Shown here: piece by piece, positions 21,340-35,799 of the stretch
How the letters are laid out: each line of letters starts with the position of its first letter
How positions within the stretch are numbered: the stretch's first letter is position 1
NCBI RefSeq assembly: GCF_002234675.1
Contig: NC_019867.2
Span: 3,924,001 to 3,988,000 of the forward strand
Direction: 5' to 3'
DNA: 64,000 nt
Source: Oryzias latipes
Lineage: Eukaryota > Chordata > Actinopteri > Beloniformes > Adrianichthyidae
Program-made: the position numbers and the translations under genes
The notes under the pieces: generated by a model
The model's database searches: none
What the model saw: the letters and a program-made list of their open reading frames with translations, nothing else
Told to the model about the DNA's origin: nothing

Positions 21340-22635
21340 ATCCTAGGGACACGCTTCCAAGGTTTCTTGCCATGGAAGGGTCTAACGTACGCTAAACTTG
21401 CTCAGACGTCGTTTCTTCCTGCCGTCCATGGAAAAAGATGTACAGGAATTTGTGGCCGCCTGCGCCCGTTCCAAATCTGCTAATACTCCACCCGCTGGAC
21501 TACCTCACCCACTACTCACTCCCAGCCGTCCCTGGTCGCATATTTCTTTGGACTTTATCACCGGACTGCCCCCATCTCAGGGCGACAGTGGCTCAGGTGG
21601 TTGAGCGGGTCGTCCAATGATCGAAGGGTTGGCGGTTCGAGTCCCCGCTCCCACCAGCCAAAATGTGGTTGTGTCCTTGGGCAAGACACTTCACCCTCCT
21701 TGCCTCCAGTGTGGCTCCACTGGTGTGTGAATGTGCATGTATGATCCCGGTGATGGTCAGAGGGGCTGTAGGCGCGAAATGGCAGCCACGTCTCTGTCAG
21801 TCTGCCCCAGGGCAGCTGTGGCTACAACCGTAGCTTACCATCACCAAGTATGAATGAGGAGTGAATGAATAATGGCCACAATTTAAGCGCTTTGAGCGTC
21901 TGGAAAAGCACAGATAAATCTAATCCATTATTATTAACACTGTAATACTCACTGTCATTGATCGGTTCACCAAGATGGCTCACTTTATCCCGCTAGCCCA
22001 GTTACCATCATCCACTGAAACAGCCCAAGTCCTGGTCAACCAGGTATTCAGGCATCATCCCCTTGGACATCGTATCTGACCGTGGCCCACAATTTATCTC
22101 CCAAGTTTGGAAGGCGTTCACGGTCAGCCTCACCTCCGGATATCACCCCCAGTCCAATGGTCAAGCAGAGAGGGCTAACCAGGAACTGGAGGGAGCTCTA
22201 CGCTGTCTGGCGGCACAGAACGACAAGGACTGGTCCCAGTATCTCGTATGGATAGAGTATGCTCACAATACTCACGTATCCTGTGCCACTGGGTTGTCAC
22301 CTTTCGAAGCTGGTACTCGAAAGGTGACTCACCACCTCGGTTTCTGTCCCAGGAACAAGATTTGGCGGTGACTTCGGTCCAGGAACATCTCCAGCCTTGC
22401 CAACACATCTGGCGCCAGACCACAGAAGCTCTCCTCCGCACCAAGGAGAGCAACTGTCGCATCGCCAATCGCCAGCCTGGTCAGAGGGTTTGGCTCTCCG
22501 CCCGCAATATTCCCATCCATGCTCACTCCTGCAAGTTGGCTCCCCAGTTCATCGGACCTTATACCATTGCAAAAAATAATCAATCCTTCCTGTATCCGTC
22601 TACGCCTCTCTCTGGCTCTCAAGGTACACCCCTCC
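21340..22635 (+). pseudogene. Gypsy integrase, split by a SINE and frameshifts
   Basis: The zinc-binding part is degraded (about 21390-21480). The catalytic core reads [12 protein letters not shown] up to the SINE, and then [20 protein letters not shown] resumes at about 21941. The later core ([34 protein letters not shown]) is readable at 22065-22190 in shifted frames. The C-terminal piece (LKVHPSFH) ends at the transposon inserted at 22641. Confidence 0.8.
21588..21939 (+). mobile_element. tRNA-derived SINE inserted in the integrase
   Basis: 352 bp. A pol III A-box-like GTGGCTCAGGTGGTTGAGCG and B-box GGTTCGAGTCC head is followed by a body (TTGGGCAAGACACTTCACCC) and an L2-type tail (AAGCGCTTTGAGCGTCTGGA, ATTATTATTA). 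Removing it restores the integrase frame across G-D-T-V. Only ACA is shared at both edges, so any target duplication is very short or decayed. Confidence 0.85.
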
Positions 22636-22640
22636 TTTCA

Positions 22641-23928
22641 CAGTGATGAAAGTCAGGCAAGGAAAAAATCCCTGAACTTTTCTTTGAGCGATATGGCGGG
22701 CACAGAGCGAAATTTTGGAAAAATACGTGGTCTTAGATGCATTCTGGTGCATTCTGGCAGCTAGTTATTCACTTCTTTATCAAGAAACTAAGACTAATTG
22801 GAGCATCATGATTTGTCATTCAAACCCCTAGTTTGACTCTCCATTAAGGACTTGCTGGTCCTAAAAAAGAATTTGGAAAATTGTTCAAAGTAACACAATC
22901 CTACAATCTACGCTTTTCCTTAAAGCTGCAAAACATACAATTGCTAAAATATAGTAACATCAAAGCCCCAAATGGCAAAAAGAACACCAGTAACTATGAT
23001 ATTCTATGAAAATACCTCAGTTATTTATACATTATTTCTGCTTTAGAAATGACTGATGTACAACATCCACTTGCACTGTTTTCTCAAACTATAATTACAT
23101 CAAAATATGGGATCTGCTTTAAACTATAATTCTATAACATAATACATCAATTCTTTAACACCAATACTAAGTAATCTGGGAAATATCAAAACAAACATAC
23201 AAACTAAACTAAATATTGTAAACATTATTTTTTAAGGGAGTGCGGGTCCAAACCATCAAATACTTATAATTAATGTTAACTATACTGAACTAAATCATGG
23301 TAATTAGGAAATACAAATAAATTAGATAGAGAAATGTATTCAAAATAAAAACTGAAACTCAAAACTAAAATTGAAATTATTTCAAAATGTGGTTTTGAGA
23401 TTATTTTACACAAAAAAGTATTTGACCTACACTACCTTAAAAATCTTTTTTTTTTTTCCAGCCAAGACCACTTCAATTTGTTTTTTATCGTCTTCTCACA
23501 ACTGAGGTCGTGACCAGGCTCAATAATGACGATGCCTGCCATTATTTTAACACAAATTTGATCGCAAACTCTACAGATGTGTTTGTGAAAGTTTAGCGTG
23601 GGTCCGCTAGTTTTGGTCTCTAGGGAAGCGAGTCACGCTGACCACGTGGTGCAGACAGAGCCAATCAGACCCGTCGACGCATCCGAAAGCAACTAAAACG
23701 TCCCGTCATTGGTCAATTAGGCCGGGAAGACGAAAGATGGCCACGACCATAGAGGAAGCGATCTGCGGAGAAATATAGAAAATAAAGCTAAAATTAGCTG
23801 ATTTCAGACCATTTTCTAATCCGGAAAGCGATTTGTCCGTAGAGATCAGGTCTTTATTTCCCGGAAAGTACGTTCGGTTTGCTCAAAAACCCGGATTTCC
23901 GGGAATTCCCGGAAGACTTTCATCACTG
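22641..23928. mobile_element. TIR DNA transposon with a 5-bp target duplication
   Basis: 1288 bp with perfect 14-bp inverted ends CAGTGATGAAAGTC / GACTTTCATCACTG. It is flanked by TTTCA on both sides (22636-22640 and 23929-23933). Removing the element and one TTTCA restores the gypsy reading frame exactly ([11 protein letters not shown]), which proves the boundaries. The inside is AT-rich, with GC-rich subterminal parts and no transposase. A 5-bp duplication does not fit hAT (8), mariner (TA) or Harbinger (3). Transib-type elements make 5-bp duplications, but their ends differ, so I leave the superfamily open. Confidence 0.8.
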
Positions 23929-23933
23929 TTTCA

Positions 23934-24216
23934 TATCTCTCAGATCAAACCCGTTCAGGACAGTCCTCTGTGCCCGCCGTCCGCTTCCCCACCACCTGCC
24001 CGGGTCATCGACGGCGCCCCCGCCTTCACGGTTAGCGGGATACTGGACATCCAGCGTCGGGGTCGCGGGCACCAGTTCCTGGTTGATTGGGAGGGTTACG
24101 GTCCTGAGGAGCGATCTTGGATCTCGAGCTCTCTCATCCTGGACCCGTCCCTCATCGAGGATTTCTTCCGGGCCCATCCTGATCACCGCCCTGGACCGCC
24201 TGGAGGCGGTCGTTGA
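23934..24216 (+). pseudogene. Gypsy integrase C-terminal chromodomain
   Basis: After the transposon the frame resumes ([16 protein letters not shown]) and runs into a chromodomain: [20 protein letters not shown], then [15 protein letters not shown]. This is the targeting module that defines chromoviruses. It stops at 24216 just before the polypurine tract. An apparent 127-codon frame starting at 23833 is a chimera with the transposon end and not a natural protein. Confidence 0.85.
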
Positions 24217-24228
24217 GGGGGGGGGTAC

Positions 24229-24568
24229 TGTCTTGGTGCCTCTGTCAGGTTCCTCCACCCTCCCCTCTCTGCCTGGCCTAATTCACCGCAGCTGCCGCGC
24301 CGAGCACAATTCCATCAATACTCACCTCCTTCAGTGGAGCGCTGTTGGAGTCCACGCCAACTCTCAAGCCACAGTCGGTCTCTCAAGCTACGGTTCCAGT
24401 CCTCATCTCGTCTCGTATCCACGGACCCCCTTCAGCCACGTTGCCTCCCTGCCGCATCAAGACAACCTCACCAGCTGAACTAATAAATCCATTACTTACC
24501 ACTACTCGCCTCCTGTCATCCTTCCGTGTTCAAGCATCTGGGTCTGCCAAGCTTAGTCAGTCATGACA
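24229..24568 (+). mobile_element. Gypsy 3' LTR
   Basis: 340 bp beginning TGTCTTGG after the G tract and ending CATGACA, with an AATAAA at about 24482. No partner LTR exists on the left, so no target duplication can be scored. Confidence 0.7.
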
Positions 24569-25680
24569 CTTTTGTCATCAAAAAATAACTGAAAATATTT
24601 TCTTTCATCACACTGTGATCACTCCAGATCCAGATTTTGCTCACAACCAGAAGAAAATCTTTAATATTATTGTGCAACAGATAACTCTAAAAAATTGTTT
24701 TAAAACTGTGATTTGTTTATGTTAAATGTTTATTAATAGAAAACTAAAAATCACAAACATTTATTCCATAAACTCTGATTTTTTTGTCTTGATAAAAATG
24801 AATCCACAAAATGATCCAGAAAATGTGACTTTGATGTTTTGTAAATAAATTCTCAAAGGCTGATTGAATCTGTTTTCTTTGCCCTCTAGTTTCTCAAACT
24901 ATTTTACATCTGAATTCAATTCCAGATTTAACTTCATTTTCTCTAAAGATTTCCATTAAATTTTGACATTTTCTGCTGTTTCTGTTCAAGTAAATGTGAA
25001 GCAGCAGTTAAATCCTCTTCATGAGGAAAATATATCTGTGTTTCTACACCTGAAAGTAATTCGGAAGATGGAGAGAAAGTTCTCTTTGTTACTGGACCGT
25101 CTTTCTGAACACATTTACCTCCAACTTTCTGTCTGAATTTGAAAGAAAATCTTCATGATTAACATTTTATTCACATCTGGATGAGATTTTTGTGTTTATC
25201 TCACTGGAACAGGAAAAACTCAGGTGTGAATGGAACTAAAATGAAAACAATCATTTTTATTTTTTCATTTTTTATCATTTTATTTTCCTTTAGCCAGAGG
25301 GCCAGATCCACAGGTCACAGACTCCTGCCTTAGATCAACACAAATGTATAATTTACACTTTTTGATCATCTGTCAAAATCTGCACCAAAACACCAAAACA
25401 GTGAGTGAAAAGGTAAATGTTCCACATCTAAGAGCTAAAAACCACTTCAGTTGGTGTGTTGAAGGTTTGTTGGTGACGTTTGGCTTCTTTTCTTTCAGCA
25501 TGATCCATTTCAAGTTGTGGCTGTCAAGACAGACTTTCATTGACTCTAAGATCTTCTGATGCACAGAACAGCTTGTGATTGACTCAGTCCACATTATTAC
25601 ACTTCCACCACTATGTTTTACTGATAGAAATTCAAACATTAACAGGCCAGCATAAGCTTCTTGTTAAGAATCTTGGAATT
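24569..25680 (+). other. Ghost TRIM unit: 3' flank without its gene
   Basis: The sequence starts CTTTTGTCATCAAAAAATAA, equivalent to the bases right after the TRIM stop codons (3236, 17530, 30739). It follows TRIM 3' flank to about 25675, including the AATAAA at 24844-24849. No TRIM coding sequence remains upstream; the gypsy LTR ends exactly where it should be. It matches TRIM-2's flank best and then 5440-5825. Confidence 0.75.
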
Positions 25681-25683
25681 TTA

Positions 25684-25945
25684 GGGGCGGCATGGTAGAG
25701 TAGTGGTTAGCACTATCTCCCAACAGCAAGAAGGCGCTGGCTTAAATCCCAGCTAGAACATTTCAGTGGAGTTTGCATGTTCTCTGTTATTGCACGTCTA
25801 AAAACATGCTGCATAGGTTGATGACTAAATTGTCTTCATGTGTGAACATATTTCAGTGTTTTTCACTCAGGTGTTCTCTGCTTTCCCTCCACAGAGGTTG
25901 GGATAGGCCCCAGAAACCCTAAGGATTAAGCAGGTTTGGAAATAT
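25684..25945 (+). mobile_element. Degenerate tRNA-like teleost SINE
   Basis: The opening GGGGCGGCATGGTAGAGTAG followed by TGGTTAGCACTATC, AGCAAGAAGG and GGAGTTTGCATGTTCTC is the familiar fish repeat with a tRNA-like head. It ends with GGATTAAGCAGGTTTGGAAA. No target duplication was identified. Confidence 0.65.
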
Positions 25946-26621
25946 CATTAATGGATTTGACCGTTTGATTCATATTTTATTTAGTAAATCAATTTCTTTA
26001 AAATCTGCTTACATTATAAGACTTCCTTTAGTGAGTTTCAGTCCACCTTAAGCTTTAAAGCTGAAGACGAGCTCTTCCCCAAACCCTACAGTCCAGCTTC
26101 TGCCTTTTCTGAGGAGGAAGATTGCTTTTTGTCTTTAAATGGAAACAAATTCAAACAAACAGCAAAACTTTATTGCAACGCCGCCATGAACATCTGTCAA
26201 TCAACAAGCACTTCTTAATAACTCTGTGCTGATCTGTTCACCTGCTATTTTACCTGAGTGACCTTGAAGACTACAAGGACGGGGGTCTCTGTGGTTGCTA
26301 AGCAACAAGAACCTGAAGTTCCTGTAAAGAACTCTGATGCACATTTTTATGAGACCAAGATGAGTCTCAGTCTCCATGGAAGCTGCAATTCACCGTTAAA
26401 GTATGACATCACAAACCTTTTCATATCTGACAACAAATAAAACTTTTTTTAACCCGTGACGTCAAACAGATTGGCTTTAATTTAAAGCATTTTGTTTAAT
26501 AAACTCAACAATCTCTGTGATACAGGACTGAAAATATCTTTTTACAAATTCATCTATGGAACAGAAATGCGACTCCGCCTCATCTCAGAAATCAGCCGCG
26601 CAGATGAAGAGCCGCTCTTCC
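25946..26621. other. Intergenic, 3' of the coq5 remnant
   Basis: No gene recognised. On the minus strand this would hold any coq5 3' UTR; a minus-strand AATAAA lies at about 26168-26173. Confidence 0.4.
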
Positions 26622-28233
<1,612 letters not shown>

Positions 28234-28596
28234 GTTGATTACACAGTGAGACAGGAAGTTTCTTTTTCTATTGATGATACTGCAGTGAATATTTGCTGCC
28301 ATCTAAAGGTCAAATGTAGAACTGCGGATTTTGTCCGGCGGATTTAGCCCATTTTTTAAGAACTTTTGGAAATGTAGTAATTTCTTTTTTTTTCAATATT
28401 GTTATTTAATTTTCATTTTTCTATATATGCCTTTAGCCACAGTAAAAAACGCGGTCCGTCCAGTTATCCTAGAGATAACTAGAGATAACATTGGGCAGTT
28501 TGTGGCTGGGTCTGGCGGTTATCAGATGACTTTTGGGCTGGAAAATTGTGACCCTATCTGGCAACACTGGAATGTGGAAATCCTAGAGAAGACCAA

Positions 28597-28610
28597 GCGC
28601 CCTCTGCTGG
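28597..28610 (-). promoter_or_regulatory. CTCF-like motif, 5' side of TRIM-3
   Basis: The minus strand reads CCAGCAGAGGGCGC, the paralogue of 678-691 and a full consensus match. Confidence 0.4.
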
Positions 28611-28925
28611 ACATTTGGTAGCCCTACTACTACTGGGAGGAAATTTCGTTACTTCACTGCCCTGCAAAACGCAAACGCAGAGCAATCCTGGATCAATCAA
28701 ACTCAAAATCACGAACACTTCTGAGCCAAAGTCATGAAGAAAGAGATACAAGCTTAATGTTTTATCTTATTTGCTTACACAATAAACCCTTCTGACAATA
28801 AGAAAGTGATTAAAACTCTGGACCTGTGCGTCAGTTTCAATGTCTTTGTGTAACAAGTAATAACAACCCCCTGGCCTGTTCTTTTCCTATTATTGTATTG
28901 AACTGTTCTGTATTGGATCGTTGTG

Positions 28926-29140
28926 ATTCCGCCCAATTGGGCGATTTTGGTTCTAAATTTGCGGGTAGAACTGGCTTTGGGCGGGTATGCATGATTTGGT
29001 CGCCTTATGAACATATAATAGCGGACTACGCTAAGCTTTGTGGCTGTTGGGTTCTTATGTACTGAAGCTCCGTTTGCCTGGGTCTGGCGGTTATAGATGA
29101 CGTTTGGGCTGGAAAACAGTGACTCTATCTGTCAACACTG
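28926..29140. mobile_element. Deleted copy of the hAT-like element before TRIM-3
   Basis: Orthologous to 1075-1637 but missing its left TIR and much of its middle. The right end (GTCAACACTG) and following GCTGAGAC duplicate remain. It ends 175 bp before the TRIM-3 ATG. Confidence 0.7.
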
Positions 29141-29315
29141 GCTGAGACTGAGGAAATAAATTCTGAGGAAACTGAAAGTTAAATGACTTTTCTGAACTGA
29201 ACTCAGACGCCATTAAAGGTCTTTGAATCTCTGCTGGAAAAACAAAGATTTGTGGAATATTTTCATCCTGAACTTCAAGACAGAAGCTGGTGAGTCTGAA
29301 AGACTTTGGTCAGAA

Positions 29316-30737
29316 ATGGCTGAGAGAGCTGCTCTTCTTGAATACCTGAACTGTCACGTTTGTTCTGAGACTTTCAATGATCCTGTAACTCTGAGCTGCA
29401 ACCACAACTTCTGTTGGAGCTGCCTGCAGAAGTTCTGGGAACAAACTCAGAACAAAAACTGTCCCATCTGTAAAAGAAAATCTTCTAAAGATCATCCTGC
29501 TGTGAACTTTGGCCTGAAGGAACTTGCTGACTCGTTTGCTGGAAGACAGAAATCTGAATCATCAGAGACAAAAACAGGAGAGCAGAAGTTCATGGAGGTC
29601 TGCAGGAAACATCCAGGAGAATCCAAACTGTTCTGTAAAGACGAGCAGAGAGCTTTTTGTTCTGTCTGTGAGTTTTTTCAGCACCAGAGTCACAAAGTGG
29701 TTCCTGTAGAAGAAGCAGTCGGAGAGCTGAAGGAGGAGCTGAAATCTGACTTAAAGTCTCTGCAGGACAAGAAGATCAAATACAAAGAAGTGGAGGAAAC
29801 ATACAATCAGATGATTCAACACTCCAAGAAGCTGCTGCTGTCCACAGAGACACAGATCAGAGCAGAGTTCAACAAGCTCCAGCAGTTCCTGAAGGAGGAA
29901 GAGGAGTCCAGACTGGCAGCTCTGAGGGAGGAAGAGGAGCAGAAGAGGAAGACTGTGATGGGAGAGATGAAGAGGATCCAGGAGCAGATGTCCTCTCTGT
30001 CAGAAAGTATCAGTGCTGTTGAAGCAGAGCTGCAGAAAGACAAGGAGGCGTTCCTCAGCAGTTGGAAAGACACTCAGAGCAGAGCCAGAGCCCAGAGCTC
30101 GCTGTCAGACCCACAGCTGCTCTCAGGAGCTCTGATAGATGTGGCCAAACATGTGGGCAACCTGTCCTTCAGAGTCTGGGAGAAGATGAAGGAGAAGGTC
30201 CACTTCAGTCCGGTCCTCCTGGATCCAAACACTGCAAGAGGATGGCTCTATCTGTCTGATGATCTGACCAGTGTGAGACGAGGAGAAACTTCTCAGCAGC
30301 TTCCTAACAATCCAGAGAGAAACATGGAATATCCTGATGTTTTTGGCTCTGAGGGCTTCAGATCAGGGAAACACAGCTGGGAGGTGGAGGTGGGAGATCA
30401 TCCTTTCTGGCTCATTGGTGTGACTAAAGAGTCTGTTAACAGGAAGGGAGAATGTTCTGCTTCACCAAAAGATGGAATCTGGTGTTTATTACACCGTAAT
30501 GGAAAATACACAAACGGTGATGGTCAGACTGTCACTGTGACCAAGAGTCTCCAGAAGATCAGAGTCCAGCTGGACTATGACAGGGGGGAGGTGTCCTTCT
30601 ACAACCCTGAAGACATGACTCACATCTACACTTACAAAGACACTTTCACTGAGAAACTTTTTCCATATTTTGAAGTTAATAAATCAGAAGATGCAAAAAC
30701 CTCTAAACTCCAAATCTGTCCGACTGAGATGATTTGA
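29316..30737 (+). CDS. TRIM-3: intronless RING/B-box/coiled-coil/PRY-SPRY E3 ligase
   Basis: 473 aa with intact RING and B-box ligands. The coiled coil is identical to TRIM-1 and TRIM-2 over residues 174-307, with small changes at 136, 161 and 173. SPRY signatures are RGW at 308-310, EYPD at 338-341, FWL at 364-366 and C380; residues 382-473 are identical to TRIM-1. The open frame extends upstream to 29223 through a TTG, but the first ATG is 29316. AATAAA is at 31032-31037. It lies between coq5 and mrps30 in what is probably the ancestral arrangement, so it may be the founder of the cluster. Confidence 0.92.
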   Translation: MAERAALLEYLNCHVCSETFNDPVTLSCNHNFCWSCLQKFWEQTQNKNCPICKRKSSKDHPAVNFGLKELADSFAGRQKSESSETKTGEQKFMEVCRKHPGESKLFCKDEQRAFCSVCEFFQHQSHKVVPVEEAVGELKEELKSDLKSLQDKKIKYKEVEETYNQMIQHSKKLLLSTETQIRAEFNKLQQFLKEEEESRLAALREEEEQKRKTVMGEMKRIQEQMSSLSESISAVEAELQKDKEAFLSSWKDTQSRARAQSSLSDPQLLSGALIDVAKHVGNLSFRVWEKMKEKVHFSPVLLDPNTARGWLYLSDDLTSVRRGETSQQLPNNPERNMEYPDVFGSEGFRSGKHSWEVEVGDHPFWLIGVTKESVNRKGECSASPKDGIWCLLHRNGKYTNGDGQTVTVTKSLQKIRVQLDYDRGEVSFYNPEDMTHIYTYKDTFTEKLFPYFEVNKSEDAKTSKLQICPTEMI

Positions 30738-31670
30738 CTCTTTTGTCATTAAAAAAAATAAATAACTGAAATTTTTTTCTTTCATCACACTTGTTTCAAT
30801 CCAGATAATCAGATTTTCTTCACACAGAAGAAAATCTTCATTATTTTTTGTGCAACAATTAACTCTAAAACATTGTATAAGAACTGATTTGTACATTTGA
30901 ATAGTTTAATAATAGGAAACTGAAATGTGACATATTGAGTTTGTTTCCATAAATTCTCTGATTTTTTTTTTTCCCTTCAAGATAAAAATGAATCCACAGT
31001 GATCCAGAAAATGTGACTTTGATGTTTTGTTAATAAATTCCCTTCAAACACTGAATCTTTATCTTTTATCACTCTATGATCAATCCAGATGATTAGATTT
31101 AGCAGAAAATCTGTATTTTTGTGTATCCTCCTGAGAACCGAGGAAAAAAAGTGTCTCCCAATTTTTGTTTTTGTGTGATTTCCTATCCATTTGGGCCTTA
31201 AAAAACTCCTTACAATTTAAATTTTTAAAAAATATTTTTTATTGTAATTCCCCGACACGTCCACTGTAGAGGACAACAGGACGATATTTCTGTGAAAGTA
31301 GAACTCAATTAGGAAAATCAGAAAAAAGGAGCAGATTAAATCTTTAGTGATATTCACCCAAAAAACATTAAATTATGTTTTAAAACAATAAAATTCTAAA
31401 TCACTCTTTTGTCACTTGTTGGACCATCTGCTACAGAGGAAAATTGACCAGTAAATTGAGAGCTTTGCTTATTGGCTCAAAGTAAAAAAGACTCAAAGTA
31501 AAAAGGTTTTTATTTTCTTCACATCAAAGTATAACCCTAAATTCATTTAAACCTTACAGAAGTTTAAACTTTAGTCTTTAAGCAGCTTTACTCTTTAGGT
31601 CTTTTTTTGTCCCAAGTATGTCACTCACACACTTCCTGAGATTGTGCAGCTGAACTCTCACACCTTTAGG
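30738..31670. other. TRIM-3 3' UTR and flank
   Basis: Near-identical to 3235-3983, except that 31079-31259 (about 181 bp) is extra. That extra segment itself resembles the TRIM 3' flank (AATCCAGATGATTAGATTT), so it may be an internal duplication, or copy A has lost it. Confidence 0.6.
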
Positions 31671-33155
<1,485 letters not shown>

Positions 33156-33364
33156 CCTTTAGGAACTACCAACATATCCAAACACTAAGAAATCTATTTA
33201 ATGAGAGCAGCAACAATATTATATGAATTCAGTTTACTGAATGAAATGAAATCAAAGATGAACACACAATTTATCTGAATTCGTTTTTTTATTAATACAA
33301 TCTGGAAATTGTTCTTTTAATTTGAAAATTCTCTCCCTCCTCTTTGATGTAGTACATCGTGCTG

Positions 33365-33378
33365 CCGCCAGAGGGCAG
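33365..33378 (+). promoter_or_regulatory. CTCF-like motif in mrps30 3' UTR
   Basis: CCGCCAGAGGGCAG, one mismatch to consensus, between the mrps30 stop codon (33492) and its probable minus-strand poly(A) signal at 33288-33293. Confidence 0.35.
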
Positions 33379-33491
33379 AAGACAGCAGCCATGGATCATT
33401 TTCTGGTTTTCAAAATAAACTTCAACTTTAAACCTTTTGCATGTCTAACAGCCATGAAAAACCAAACCTTCAGAACAGATTTTACTGGACT

Positions 33492-35799
33492 CTACGGCCG
33501 GTTCATGAGGAACTGAACCAGAAGCTTGATGACGCCGTCGTTCAGACCCAGCACCTCTCCGTCCTGCACAGTCTGGAACAGCTGCTGGCTTTGGCTGCCC
33601 CACAGAAGGTTCTTTCTGGGGTTGTTAGCATCTGTTTCCACAGAGAGAGCCACAGTGTTCAGCTGGTAGCAGAAGAAGGAAAAGAAGTGACCGTCTGTGA
33701 TCACAGCCTGCGACACAAAGGGTCTGCACACGTCCTCGTGGCTCCAGAAACCTGTCAAAGGATGAACAGGAAGATCAGTGGCAGTTCAACCATCAACTGG
33801 CCTTTAGGACCTGATAAACTAAACGTCCACGGTTTCAGTGGCAGGAAGAGGCGTCTCCTGCGTGGAGAACTCACCCTGGTACGCAGCCTGAGCTCCTGTC
33901 CAGGAGAAAAGACTGGCGAGGGCGTTGGCTCTCAGGAAAACCTCCACCTGATCAGACTGCTGCTGCTTCAGCATCCGGTCTCTGTGGTACCGGTCGGGTA
34001 CCAAATGGAACTGGGTGTGACCGTAGCATGCTGGGTCGGGCAGCTTTGCGCCTGTTAAAACGACCAAGAGGATTCATCAAAAGAAGAAATTCAAACTCTG
34101 ACCTGATGGAACAAAAAGTGTCCTGAATTTCATCAGAATCTTTGTCTGACTCAGCTTGAAATGTCTTTGGGTTGAAGACATAAAGCAGTTCAGAACATTA
34201 ACAGGTAGGACGGTGGTTCTATTGTAAAGACGGTTGCTTTAAATCAGACTGAAAAGTCTGATTATCAGCAGGTACCTGGTTAACTGATCTGGTTTAGAAA
34301 TGACCCTTAGCTACAAACAGAAGACAACTGGCAGATTTGCTGCTATTAATCACAGGAGTCTTAGTTCTGTTCCCTTAAAGAACTTATTGTTTTTATATTT
34401 GATACCTGTGAAGATGTGGTTGTCATACTGTCTCCTGAAGAGGGGCATCAGGTTTGGAGCGAGAGGAACCAAGGGAACGTCAGCCGTGTAAGACGCCTCC
34501 ATTGGATTAAACTTTAAAGGAACAAAAATGTTTTTTTATTGACTGATGAGCTCTGAATCTGTGGCTTTTTGTCTATTTTCTCTTTTATAAATAATTCTCA
34601 GAAACTCCTTTAATTTAAATGGTGAATATTCATTGTGTGTGGAGGCAATTCTTTCTTATCTCCACAAACTCAGGAACTTTCTTTTTGTCCGATGGGATTT
34701 TGTTGTGATGTCATCAGCTGTCAGCATGGCTGTTACCTGTGGTAGTTGCTGAGTTATCCGGATCTGACTGTGAGGGCTGTCGTCAATCTGAAACCGGAAT
34801 GGTTCCAGCCGCCCCTTACGGTGCCCCTTTGGTATAATCCTCTGCCCTCTACGCCAGTAAAAATTCACCTGTGGACTGAAGTCTGACAAAAACACGAGAC
34901 GAAACATTACTAATAAACAGGGCTAAGGAGAAAAACTGAATATTTGTATAAACAGATTCAGAAAGCCTATGACCTTGTATTTCTTTCATTTAATTATTTT
35001 CCTCCTATTTGACTAAGGTTCAATAAAACAGTAAATTTAGAGAGAGAAAATAACAAGACATTTCTCTTTTTGATTGCATCAAGAACAGGGACAAAAACTT
35101 TGCTCTTATTTTGAGAATCCCCTTGTTTGCATTTTATTTAATAGTCCAGATTGTTCCATAAGAACTGTGATGCGTTCACGTTCTATCATTTCCCCTCGTT
35201 CACTTACCGAGACTGGAGGATAGGAGCAGCGGGTTATACTTGGCCAAACTGTATGTGAGTTCAGCCACCAGATTTTTTAGAAAAGGTCCCATCTGTTGCT
35301 CCTGATGTTTGTAAACGTAAGGTTTGCGTTTCTTATTCATGTGGCAGTGTTCCTGGAGGATCACACGGGTGACCAGGGCGCGGATCTCCGCAAACGCATC
35401 ACCGTCAATGCCAGTGATCTCGGTTTGATCCGCGGGTGATGGAGAGCTCCCCTCCCCGCTGTCCACAGAGAACTTCTCGGGTAAACCTGGGATGTACGCC
35501 GTCTTGGTGAAGTGTTGGTACCATCGATCCGCGTTCCGAGCGAACGTCTGGGGATATACCACAAATTTCTGCCGCTGGATGCGGGTGATGAGCGACAGTT
35601 TCTCCTCCACCGGAGAGGCGCATATCTTTTGAATCTGCTCATCGATCTGTCGCAGCCTGGCGGACTTGCTCTTAGCGGTAAGGGAAGCGACTACAGGCGG
35701 ATACGAAGGCTGCGTTACGGCAGCCTCAGTGTGGACAAACCGCAGGTTCTTAAACAGGCTTTTAGGGAACAGCAAGGGCAGCTTGCAGCGAGACGCCAT
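33492..35799 (-). CDS. mrps30: mrps30: mitochondrial ribosomal protein mL65 (S30), five exons
   Basis: Complete 426-aa gene for mL65/MRPS30 (PDCD9), a metazoan-specific component of the large subunit of the mitochondrial ribosome. Exons (complement): 35208-35799, 34737-34882, 34406-34511, 33875-34051 and 33492-33751, all with GT-AG junctions and a continuous frame (1281 bases). The N-terminus [20 protein letters not shown] is a plausible import sequence. Family hallmarks in order are [78 protein letters not shown] and [12 protein letters not shown], with NPRKNLLWG near the end. Length is close to the human protein. It sits head to head with hint2. An ETS-type CCGGAAG lies just upstream of the ATG. 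The 3' part (exons 4-5) is duplicated at 4314-4835. Confidence 0.95.

Larger units (their letters stand above)
20160..24568 (+). mobile_element. 5'-truncated Ty3/gypsy chromovirus with nested insertions
   Basis: Remnant of a sense-oriented gypsy element. It starts inside the reverse transcriptase and continues through RNase H, integrase, a chromodomain, a G-rich polypurine tract (about 24215-24225) and a 3' LTR. gag, protease and the 5' LTR are missing. Two later insertions interrupt it: a tRNA-derived SINE (21588-21939) and a TIR transposon (22641-23928). The 3' LTR abuts TRIM 3'-flank sequence about 10 bp beyond where a TRIM stop codon would lie. Confidence 0.85.

Noticed and set aside
21588-21660. 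Functional tRNA gene
   Set aside because: A and B boxes are present, but the sequence does not fold as a cloverleaf with an intact acceptor stem and continues into a SINE body.
23833-23933. N-terminus of an apparent 127-codon chromodomain protein
   Set aside because: The first ~33 codons are transposon end sequence; the true gypsy frame resumes after the TTTCA duplication.
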